Of a stretch of 12,121 bases of DNA, positions 1-6,593 are shown one piece after another. The stretch comes from Alphaproteobacteria bacterium (lineage in GTDB: Bacteria > Pseudomonadota > Alphaproteobacteria > UBA7887). The notes under the pieces are model-generated. The model ran no database searches. It worked only from the letters and a program-made list of their open reading frames with translations, and had not been told where the DNA came from. Each line of letters begins with the position of its first letter. Within the stretch, counting starts at the first letter, position 1. The position numbers and the translations under genes are program-made. Where the stretch lies: contig JANQOH010000100.1 in the NCBI GenBank assembly GCA_028289725.1, forward strand, positions 1 to 12,121, given 5' to 3'.

Positions 1-136
1 CGGCCGCTTCCCGCATGCGTTCGCTCTGCTGGTCGAGCGCGGCGTTGTAAAGCGCCACGATCGACGTCACCGTGACCGACAGAGCGATCACGGACATCAC
101 GGCGATGAGGAAGAATACGCGTTGCCGACCGTTCAT
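1..136 (-). CDS. N-terminus of a membrane protein, probably a sensor or signalling protein (partial)
   Basis: The gene reads leftward from ATG at 136-134 and is cut by the window edge, so only about 45 residues are visible. They begin MNGRQRVFFLIAVMSV. A short basic N-terminus is followed by one strongly hydrophobic segment (residues about 7-30) and then a polar, probably helical stretch (ALDQQSERMREAA). A single membrane anchor followed by a charged helix entering the periplasm is common at the start of sensor histidine kinases and GGDEF or cyclase signalling proteins in alphaproteobacteria. That assignment is inference from architecture only, since no catalytic domain is visible. I see no clear Shine-Dalgarno sequence; a TTG two codons upstream is an alternative start. 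The gene diverges from the acyl-CoA ligase at 511. Confidence 0.7.
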   Translation of the reverse strand, partial: MNGRQRVFFLIAVMSVIALSVTVTSIVALYNAALDQQSERMREAA

Positions 137-510
137 TCGCAATTGCCGCGGATGCAGCGATAATTCCTAAAAAATTTCACGATCCAAATCGCGTGTCCGG
201 ACCCATTCGAAGCCACCAAAAATCCTGGTGTGTGCACGGGTTACGGGCACCCTAGGAAGATAGGGCGCACCCTGGGTGAGGCCAGCGGGAGCCAAGGGCC
301 AGGCGTGGCGACCGATCAACTCTTTGCGAGCAAGAATTGGTGCGACTTATGCCCCCGATTGTCGGGTGAGGCTGAGGTTGAAATTTCGACGTCAGAACGA
401 TCCCAGCATTCGGGGCTTCCCGCCGCAGGCTTCAGTAACCTTGTCCTTCGTCAGTAAGAGCATTATGCATGCGGACCCGCGCGTTGTTCGCCTAACGACG
501 GTAAAATGCA
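137..510. other. 374-bp non-coding gap between divergent genes, with short repeats and hairpins
   Basis: I see no convincing gene here; the short open frames have unnatural composition and no ribosome site. Visible structure includes two GCACCCT-headed direct repeats 20 bp apart (247-256 and 267-276) and a perfect 5-bp inverted repeat CACCC/GGGTG around T273. There is also a CACCA/TGGTG hairpin (214-230) and a CCCGA-TTG-TCGGG hairpin (354-366). A weak promoter-like pair for the plus-strand ligase is TTGTCC (441-446) and TATGCA (464-469), 17 bp apart. The gap must hold control regions for both flanking divergent genes, but I cannot place them firmly. Confidence 0.5.
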
Positions 511-2145
511 ATGACCGGAAGCCCTTACGCCGAAGGCTTGGACAAGACGCCCGCCAATCACCAGCCGCTGACCCCGCTGTCCTTCCTCGACCGCGCCGCG
601 TCCGTCTATCCCGACCGGATCGCGTGGGTTCATGGCGATCGGGAGACGCCCTACCGTGAGTTCGCGACACGGTGCCGGCGGTTCGCCGCGGCGCTCGTGG
701 CCCGCGGTATCGCGCCGGGCGACACGGTGGCGGTGATGGCGCCGAACGTCCCGGCGCTGCTCGAGGCGCATTATGGGGTTCCGATGGCGGGCGCAGTGCT
801 GAACGCCCTGAATGTCAGGCTCGACGCGGCCGCCATCCGGTTCATTCTGGAACATGGCGAGACCAAGCTTTTGATCACCGACCGTGAATTTAGTCCGGTG
901 ATCAAAGAGGCTCTGGCCGGCATGGCCGAGCCGCCGCCTGTGGTGGACTACGACGATCCCAGTTTTCATGGCGCTGGCGAGCGCCTGGGCGAGATCGAGT
1001 ATGAGGCGTTTCTCGAAAGCGGGGACCCCGATTTCGTGCCGTATGCGGTGCGTGATGAGTGGGACGCGATTTCGCTCAATTACACCTCCGGCACGACCGG
1101 CAACCCGAAGGGCGTCGTCTACCATCACCGCGGCGCTTATTTGAACGCCGTCGGCAACCAACTGGTCTGGACGATGCCGCCGCATCCGACCTATTTGTGG
1201 ACCTTGCCGATGTTCCACTGCAATGGCTGGTGCTTTCCTTGGTCCATCGTGGCGTTGGCGGGCACGCATGTCTGTTTGCGGCGGGTTGAGGCCGGGCAGA
1301 TTTATGGCGCCATCGCCCGCCATGGCGTGACCCATTTCTGCGGTGCGCCGATTGTGCTCAACATGCTGGTCAATGCCGAGGCAAGCGAGACGTCGGCCTT
1401 CGACCACCGGGTGGAGGTCATGACCGCTGCATCGCCACCACCGCCCGCGGTGATCGAGGCGATGGAGAAGATCGGTTTTCACATCACGCATGTGTATGGC
1501 CTGACCGAGTGTTACGGACCGGCGGTGGTGTGCGCGTGGCACGAAGAATGGGATGGCTTGCCGACGGACGAGCAGGCCGCGCTCAAGTCGCGCCAGGGTG
1601 TGCGCTATCCAGTACTTGAGTCGCTCAGCGTGATGGATCCGGAGACCATGGCCGCCACGCCGCGAGACGGCGAGACCATCGGCGAGGTCATGATGCGCGG
1701 CAACATCGTCATGAAAGGCTATCTGAAGAACCCGGCTGCGACGGAGGAGGCGTTTGCCGGCGGCTGGTTCCACACCGGCGATCTCGGCGTGATGCACGAG
1801 GATGGCTATATCGAGCTCAAGGACAGGTCGAAAGACATCATCATCTCGGGTGGCGAGAACATCTCGTCGATCGAGGTGGAAGGCGTTCTATACAGTCACC
1901 CGGCCGTCATGGAAGCGGCGGTGGTGGCGCGCCCGGACGAAAAGTGGGGCGAGACGCCCTGTGCCTTCGTGGAGCTCAAGCCGACCGCCAATGCCGTGGG
2001 CGAGTCCGATATTATCGACTTTTGCCGCGACAATATGGCGCGATTCAAGGCGCCAAAGATGGTCATCTTCGGGCCGCTGCCTAAAACCTCGACCGGCAAA
2101 GTTCAAAAATTCGTTCTGCGCGAAAAAGCGCGAAACCTGACGTGA
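511..2145 (+). CDS. AMP-forming acyl-CoA synthetase (DmdB-like / medium-chain acyl-CoA ligase)
   Basis: A 544-residue member of the ANL adenylating superfamily. It activates a carboxylic acid with ATP to an acyl-adenylate and transfers the acyl group to coenzyme A in the cytoplasm. Visible core motifs, in order: the phosphate loop YTSGTTGNPKG (191-201), YGLTE (329-333), GWFHTGD (418-424) with the ATP-ribose aspartate, the hinge region DRSKDIIISGGENIS (438-452), and the C-terminal PKTSTGK ending in the catalytic lysine K530. Full length suggests an intact enzyme. The MFHCNGW block (235-240 region) and overall layout resemble the DmdB/AlkK-like group, which acts on short- to medium-chain, methylmercaptopropionate or aromatic acids; sequence alone does not fix the substrate. 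The start has only a weak Shine-Dalgarno (acgg). The gene stands alone, converging with the protease gene 10 bp downstream. Confidence 0.93.
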   Translation: MTGSPYAEGLDKTPANHQPLTPLSFLDRAASVYPDRIAWVHGDRETPYREFATRCRRFAAALVARGIAPGDTVAVMAPNVPALLEAHYGVPMAGAVLNALNVRLDAAAIRFILEHGETKLLITDREFSPVIKEALAGMAEPPPVVDYDDPSFHGAGERLGEIEYEAFLESGDPDFVPYAVRDEWDAISLNYTSGTTGNPKGVVYHHRGAYLNAVGNQLVWTMPPHPTYLWTLPMFHCNGWCFPWSIVALAGTHVCLRRVEAGQIYGAIARHGVTHFCGAPIVLNMLVNAEASETSAFDHRVEVMTAASPPPPAVIEAMEKIGFHITHVYGLTECYGPAVVCAWHEEWDGLPTDEQAALKSRQGVRYPVLESLSVMDPETMAATPRDGETIGEVMMRGNIVMKGYLKNPAATEEAFAGGWFHTGDLGVMHEDGYIELKDRSKDIIISGGENISSIEVEGVLYSHPAVMEAAVVARPDEKWGETPCAFVELKPTANAVGESDIIDFCRDNMARFKAPKMVIFGPLPKTSTGKVQKFVLREKARNLT

Positions 2146-2155
2146 TCCCGAGACC

Positions 2156-2881
2156 CTACTGATAAAGCGTCAAAACCCCGTCACGGACTTCGAACCCGCC
2201 CAAGCGGTTGAGAAAACTCATGCCCAACAGCGAGTGCCGCAATTCGCTATCGGGCACGGATGCGCGCACGTCGTACAGATTGATACCGCCGACCGACATC
2301 CAGTCGAGCCGGACCGGCGCGCCGAAAATCACGCCGTTCGCGGTTTGATAGCGCTGGGTATATTCCAGCCGGTCGAGCTTTAGGCCGATGCGCTGCGCGT
2401 CGTTCGGGCTCAGCACCACGTCGCTTGCGCCGGTATCGACAATGAACACCACGGTTTGGCCTTGGACCAGGGCTTCGACGACGAAGTCGCCGTTGCGGTT
2501 GGCGACGAAGCTCGCCTGGCTCGGCGTTTCTGTCGCGCCGCGTTGCGGCATCAATTCCGTCGTCACGGCACGCGAACTCACTTCGCCCTGATGCCAAAAC
2601 GCATAGCCGACGGCGAGCAGGACCAACATGCCGGCCCACACCAACATGTTCCGCAGATTGCGCGACAGACGCCCCATAAACAGCGCGGGGCCGACGATGA
2701 TCAGCAGCAGAACCAGGTAAATCAGCCGCTGCATTCCGTCTTCGGAACGGAACAGCGTCGGATTGTACTGATCGAGCGCGTAGAGCCCGCCCGCAAGCAT
2801 GAGGACTATGAGTATGAGAGCGAGCCAGCCGGGTCCTCGCCGACCGCCGCCCTGATAATCGTCCATACTGTGATCGGGCAT
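2156..2881 (-). CDS. Membrane-anchored retropepsin-like aspartic protease (TIGR02281 / APRc type)
   Basis: A 241-residue protein with three N-terminal hydrophobic segments (about 19-35, 53-70 and 79-96) and a C-terminal retropepsin-like domain. The catalytic motif DTGA is at 149-152 within VVFIVDTGASDVVLS, and the typical hydrophobic-Gly element LLGMSFL is at 218-224. Only one DTG is present, so like retroviral protease it would need to dimerise. From family knowledge, this arrangement matches Rickettsia APRc, and the same clan includes Caulobacter PerP, which processes a periplasmic polarity factor. The substrate here is unknown. With three helices and a short N-terminal tail, the catalytic domain could lie in the periplasm, an inference. 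No clear ribosome site precedes the first ATG; Met6 is an alternative start. It lies 47 bp after the ArsC-like gene and may be cotranscribed. Confidence 0.9.
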   Translation of the reverse strand: MPDHSMDDYQGGGRRGPGWLALILIVLMLAGGLYALDQYNPTLFRSEDGMQRLIYLVLLLIIVGPALFMGRLSRNLRNMLVWAGMLVLLAVGYAFWHQGEVSSRAVTTELMPQRGATETPSQASFVANRNGDFVVEALVQGQTVVFIVDTGASDVVLSPNDAQRIGLKLDRLEYTQRYQTANGVIFGAPVRLDWMSVGGINLYDVRASVPDSELRHSLLGMSFLNRLGGFEVRDGVLTLYQ

Positions 2882-2928
2882 GCCGAATGATCAGGTTAAT
2901 TGGTGCAAAGGTGCGGTGAACCGCGGAT

Positions 2929-3276
2929 TCACAGGATATCCAGCACCTGCTCCGGCGGCCGGCCGAGTGCGGCTTTGCCGCCGTTCACCACGATTGGCCG
3001 CTCTATCAATATAGGGTTGGAGACCATGGCGGCGATCAATGCGTCGTCATCAAGGCCCTCATCATTGAGGCCGTTCTCCTTATAAGCGGCCTCTTTCCGA
3101 CGCATCAACTCACGCGGCGCAAGATCGAGCTTTTTCAGGAGGTCCTTGAGCGTCGCGGCATCCGGCGGCGTGTCCAGATATTGCACGATCTCCGGTTCGA
3201 TGCCTTTTTCCTGAAGCAACGCCAAGGTCTGCCGTGATTTGCTGCAACGTGGATTGTGATAAATCGTAACCGTCAT
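2929..3276 (-). CDS. arsC: ArsC/YfgD-family arsenate reductase-like protein (glutaredoxin-linked)
   Basis: A 115-residue thioredoxin-fold protein of the ArsC family. In characterised members a single cysteine attacks arsenate and the mixed disulfide is resolved by glutathione and glutaredoxin. The catalytic cysteine is C11 in NPRCSKSR. The three arginines known from plasmid R773 ArsC (R60, R94, R107 with C12) have exact counterparts shifted by one: R59, R93 in IERPIVV, and R106 in GRPPEQ. The active site therefore looks complete. The length is that of the short YfgD-like branch, below the about 141 residues of plasmid ArsC. No arsR, arsB or acr3 gene is nearby, so a role in arsenic resistance is not shown. 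The start has a Shine-Dalgarno (agaaggg) about 8 bases upstream. It sits 37 bp downstream of the HD-GYP gene. Confidence 0.9.
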   Translation of the reverse strand: MTVTIYHNPRCSKSRQTLALLQEKGIEPEIVQYLDTPPDAATLKDLLKKLDLAPRELMRRKEAAYKENGLNDEGLDDDALIAAMVSNPILIERPIVVNGGKAALGRPPEQVLDIL

Positions 3277-3313
3277 GGAATCGCCCTTCTACAAATTGGC
3301 CTTGGCACGTCGC

Positions 3314-5359
3314 CTACGCGGTTTGATTCATTTCCAAAGTCGGGAGCCGGTCCGGCATCGCGTCCGGCAGTGGCCCTAGATAGTGATCGACATTGACCTC
3401 ATCGATTTGGTCGGGCAGCAGGAATTGCTCAGCATACCGTAAATAAATTTTCTGTTCGACGAATAGATCGAAAAGATCCGGGTCAATGTGGTGATCAAGC
3501 TTCATCTTGCCAAGAATGTCCATGGCAACACTTAGCTTCATAGCGTCTTTGTAAGGACGATCACGCGCGGTGAGCGCTTCAAACACATCGGCGACAGCCA
3601 TGACACGGGCCGGTATCGACATCTCGTGACGTTTTAAGCCTTTTGGATAGCCTTTCCCGTCCATGCGCTCATGATGGCCGCCGGCGTATTCGGGGACATT
3701 CTTCATGTTTTTCGGGAACGGTAACTTGTCGAGCATCTCGATTGTCATGACGATATGATGATTGATCACCTCGCGCTCGTCATCGGTGAGCGTACCGCGC
3801 CTGACCGAAAGGTTGCGGACCTCGTTCTCGAGCAAAAATGGCTGCTCGGCGCCCGTCGGTCCACGCCAGGTTTGTCCGGCAATGCGATGGATGCGTGCGA
3901 TCGCTTCATCGCCCAAAAACTCGCTCCCGATATTGACTGTTTCGATGAAAGCGATATCGGCGTCGATCTGATCGATCCGCCGCGTCAAATCTTGCGCCAG
4001 TTGCTTCGCGTCCGCGCCGGGTTCGGCGAGCGCCTTGTAATAATCGATCTCGGCATCACGCTTCAGAATTTCCGCCCGCGTCCGAACCAGTTCGACGCGA
4101 TCGAATATGGTTTCAAGTTTGGTCGCCTTGTCGACGACGAACTCCGGCGTGGTGACTTTGCCGCAATCGTGTAGCCACGCTGCGGTCATTAGCTCGTCGC
4201 GTTGCTCGTCATCCAGATCGAAATCGCGGAAAGGCGCCGCGTCGGAGCGACAAGCGGCGTCCGCCAGCATCTCCGTCAGCACGGGCACGCGCGCGCAATG
4301 GCCGCCCGTATAAGGGGATTTGGCGTCGATCGCCGCCGCGATGAGCTTAATGAACGAATCCAGAAGCTCGCGTTGGCCGCGCAGCAATTGTTGATTGTCG
4401 ATCGCCACGGCCGCTTGGCTCGCGAGCGACTCGATAACTTCTTGCAACTCGTTCGAAAATGGAATGACGGCGCCGGACACGGGATCGATGGCGTTCAGCA
4501 ATTGCAGAACGCCGATGACCTCTCCCGCGTTGTTCTTCATCGGAATGGTGAGGAACGATTGTGAGCGGTAGCCGGTCTGCTGATCAAACGCCCGCGTGCC
4601 GGAAAAGTCGAACCCTTCGGCTTCGTAGGCATCCGGGATATTCACTGACTCACCGGTTAGAGCCACGTGTGTTGCAATATTGCGGTGGTTCGGCTCACCC
4701 GTGTCGGGGACATGCATGGGTAATGGTTGAAACGGGATTTCATTTCCCGTCGTGCCGCCCAGGGCAAAATCCAGCGAATCCGTTCGCATGATCGCGAAGC
4801 GGAGTCGGTCGTCTTCGGTGGCCATGTATATTGTGCCGCCGTCCGCCCGCGTGATGTCCTTAGCGTGCAATAGAATCCGTTCAAGCAGTCGGTTGATGTT
4901 TCGTTCCGCCGAAAGCGCAATGCCGACTTCGTTCAAAATCTTAAAATGTTCGAGCTGTCGCCGAACTTGCGCTTGCAACTGCCGGCGGCGTCCGGCAGCA
5001 ACCAGACGGGCACGCGCCAAATCGGGTTCAAGCGGTTTCAGGGCAAAGAAATCCGCCCCCGCATCCATGTAAGCGCCGGCTTGATCGATTTCCGAACGGT
5101 CCAGCAAGACAATGATCGGCACCTCATCGTTGGCCGTATCGGCTCGAATTTCGCTAAGCAGGCCACGCCCGTCGATCGCCACGTCCGACAAGTCGATCAC
5201 GAGTATGCCGACCTCGCCGGAGGCAAGACGCACGGCGGCGCGATCGCGATCGTCGGTAAACGAAAACGCAAAATTGGCGTCGGTCAGATCGTGCTCAAAA
5301 ACACGCCGGTCGGCGTCGTCCCGGTCGACGACCAATACGGCCGTCTTGGACTTGTCCAC
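3314..5359 (-). CDS. REC-GAF-HD-GYP protein, probable cyclic di-GMP phosphodiesterase
   Basis: I place the start at GTG 5359-5357, giving 681 residues, because AAGGAGGT (5372-5365) lies 5 bases before it and the receiver domain begins at once; a 46-residue upstream extension to 5497 looks non-coding. Order: receiver domain (about 5-125), coiled linker (125-145), GAF domain (about 150-322), HD-GYP domain (about 330-650). HD-GYP enzymes hydrolyse cyclic di-GMP. Visible metal ligands and signature: H354, HD at 397-398, H535, HHERMDGKGYP at 562-572, and D591 in AVADVFEALT. Y350 sits where trinuclear members carry Glu, so a two-metal site is more likely. A charged insertion of about 100 residues (421-528) lies between the HD helix and H535, as in a known subgroup. 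The receiver keeps D12, D56 and K108 but has R13 and L86 at usual Asp/Glu and Thr/Ser positions. First gene of a possible three-gene operon. Confidence 0.93.
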   Translation of the reverse strand: MDKSKTAVLVVDRDDADRRVFEHDLTDANFAFSFTDDRDRAAVRLASGEVGILVIDLSDVAIDGRGLLSEIRADTANDEVPIIVLLDRSEIDQAGAYMDAGADFFALKPLEPDLARARLVAAGRRRQLQAQVRRQLEHFKILNEVGIALSAERNINRLLERILLHAKDITRADGGTIYMATEDDRLRFAIMRTDSLDFALGGTTGNEIPFQPLPMHVPDTGEPNHRNIATHVALTGESVNIPDAYEAEGFDFSGTRAFDQQTGYRSQSFLTIPMKNNAGEVIGVLQLLNAIDPVSGAVIPFSNELQEVIESLASQAAVAIDNQQLLRGQRELLDSFIKLIAAAIDAKSPYTGGHCARVPVLTEMLADAACRSDAAPFRDFDLDDEQRDELMTAAWLHDCGKVTTPEFVVDKATKLETIFDRVELVRTRAEILKRDAEIDYYKALAEPGADAKQLAQDLTRRIDQIDADIAFIETVNIGSEFLGDEAIARIHRIAGQTWRGPTGAEQPFLLENEVRNLSVRRGTLTDDEREVINHHIVMTIEMLDKLPFPKNMKNVPEYAGGHHERMDGKGYPKGLKRHEMSIPARVMAVADVFEALTARDRPYKDAMKLSVAMDILGKMKLDHHIDPDLFDLFVEQKIYLRYAEQFLLPDQIDEVNVDHYLGPLPDAMPDRLPTLEMNQTA

Positions 5360-5364
5360 CTCGC

Positions 5365-5372
5365 ACCTCCTT
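5365..5372 (-). promoter_or_regulatory. Strong ribosome binding site fixing the HD-GYP GTG start
   Basis: On the minus strand the sequence reads AAGGAGGT, a near-perfect anti-16S match. Five bases separate it from GTG at 5359. No in-frame upstream start has a comparable site, so this decides the start codon. Confidence 0.8.
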
Positions 5373-5643
5373 GTCAGTGGCGCCACGGCTTCCATTGATG
5401 GAGCCTGACGAACGGCTGGCGCGGCCAAAACGACCGAGGACCAGCTCGTTACGGGGCGCTTCCACGCGCAGCGCGCACCCCGCCCGAGTCGTCCCAAACA
5501 ACATTGAAACCTAGGGCCGCCTCGGTCTTATTGTGCCGAACTTCGCCCGCTAGACGCCCCTGTGGACAAGGGTCGGAATATATTGCAATTTTTGGCTTCG
5601 TGCAAAGGCTCGCACCCGGGCCGGCGACGAAAGGAATCATGGA

Positions 5644-6477
5644 TTGGCTTTGAGCGAACATACGGACGGTTTTGTGCCGCCGGTGAAGAATTCCGGCCGG
5701 TCGCCGATCGGCGCGGTCAATTGGCTCGGCCTGTGGACCCTGTGCGCGAAAGAGATCCGTCGGTTCATGAAGATACCGGCGCAGACCATCTTTGCGCCAA
5801 CGGTTACCACATTGGTGTTTCTCGCAATCTTTGCGCTGGCGCTCGGGGGGGCGGTGCGCACGGTAGGCGGGGTGCCGTTCATGGTGTTTTTGGCCCCTGG
5901 GCTGGTGATGATGGCGATCGTCCAAAACGCCTTCGCCAACACATCGTCTTCTCTGATGTCCTCGAAAATCCAAGGACATTTGGTCGACATTTTGATTCCG
6001 CCGCTCAATCCAACCGAACTGACCCTGGCATTCGCCATCGGCGGCGTGATGCGCGGTTTGTTGGTCGGCCTCACGGTGGGGCTGTCGATCGCCACATTTG
6101 TGCCGCTCGGATTGCATAGTTTTTGGGCGGTGCTTTTTTATCCCGTGGCTGCGTCGCTGATGCTGTCTCTGATGGGCATCGGGGCCGCCATATGGGCGGA
6201 CAAGTTCGATCAAATGGCCGCCATCACCAATTTCGTCATCACGCCGCTCGCCTTCCTCTCCGGTACCTTCTATTCGATCGACCGGTTGCCAGAACCGTGG
6301 CACACGGTCAGCCTGTTTAACCCGTTCTTCTATATGATTGATGGCATGCGCTATGGGCTGATCGGGCGGGCCGACGGTTCCCTGTTGGTGGGGGTGGTGG
6401 TTTTGGTGGTGATCAACGTGGCGTTGTGGGCGATGGTTCATCAAATGCTCGCCCGCGGATACAAGCTCAAGGAATAG
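5644..6477 (+). CDS. ABC-2 type transporter permease (YadH-like)
   Basis: A 277-residue integral membrane protein of the ABC-2 permease family, the membrane half of an exporter that needs a separate ATP-binding subunit. Six hydrophobic segments are visible (about 50-70, 78-95, 127-155, 161-184, 193-210, 247-267). The conserved stretch LFNPFFYMIDGMRYGLIG (224-241) is typical of the YadH/NodJ/DrrB group. I choose TTG at 5644: AAAGGA (5630-5635) lies 8 bases before it, while the nearby ATG at 5639 meets a stop after four codons. TTG at 5650 is an alternative. Its ATPase partner, normally just upstream, is absent here; the upstream neighbour is the divergent HD-GYP gene. A weak possible promoter is TTGAAA (5504-5509) with CTTATT (5527-5532). 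The substrate is unknown. Confidence 0.9.
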   Translation: MALSEHTDGFVPPVKNSGRSPIGAVNWLGLWTLCAKEIRRFMKIPAQTIFAPTVTTLVFLAIFALALGGAVRTVGGVPFMVFLAPGLVMMAIVQNAFANTSSSLMSSKIQGHLVDILIPPLNPTELTLAFAIGGVMRGLLVGLTVGLSIATFVPLGLHSFWAVLFYPVAASLMLSLMGIGAAIWADKFDQMAAITNFVITPLAFLSGTFYSIDRLPEPWHTVSLFNPFFYMIDGMRYGLIGRADGSLLVGVVVLVVINVALWAMVHQMLARGYKLKE

Positions 6478-6496
6478 ACGTCCCGGCGGCCGGCCA

Positions 6497-6525
6497 TTGA
6501 CAAGGCCTAGGCCGATGCTGATAGT
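6497..6525 (+). promoter_or_regulatory. Sigma70-like promoter for argD-argF, with a palindrome in the spacer
   Basis: A perfect -35 hexamer TTGACA (6497-6502) is followed by a 17-bp spacer and GATAGT (6520-6525), four of six to the -10 consensus. The start site would be near 6532, about 60 bases before argD. The spacer contains the perfect 10-bp palindrome GGCCTAGGCC (6504-6513), a plausible repressor site. The promoter lies only 20 bp after the permease stop codon, so argDF can be transcribed independently of the permease. Confidence 0.5.
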
Positions 6526-6593
6526 CCCTCGCTTTTCTGAAACCCAGGGTGACGCGCGCATGCCCGTTACCGCGCATATTCAGGAGAGTGTCG

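Noticed and set aside
230..457. Possible 75-residue small protein in the intergenic gap
   Set aside because: There is no Shine-Dalgarno, the amino-acid pattern is unnatural, and it overlaps another equally poor open frame (276-659).
463..1797. 444-residue open frame on the minus strand
   Set aside because: It lies entirely opposite the acyl-CoA ligase, is rich in His and Arg as expected of a GC-rich antisense shadow, and shows no family motif.
2929..5359. An arsenic-resistance operon or a new defence system
   Set aside because: Only an ArsC-like gene is present, with no regulator, exporter, nuclease, toxin or mobile-element gene nearby. The surroundings are housekeeping.
5360..5497. 46-residue N-terminal extension of the HD-GYP protein
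   Set aside because: A near-perfect Shine-Dalgarno five bases before GTG 5359 and the immediate start of the receiver domain favour the shorter form.
5449..6561. 370-residue minus-strand open frame
   Set aside because: Most of it is antisense to the ABC permease, and it is extremely rich in His, Arg and Gln. There is no sign of a real protein.
6549..6593. 15-residue N-terminal extension of ArgD
   Set aside because: The ATG at 6594 has AGGAG at good spacing. The extension has no ribosome site and does not resemble ArgD.
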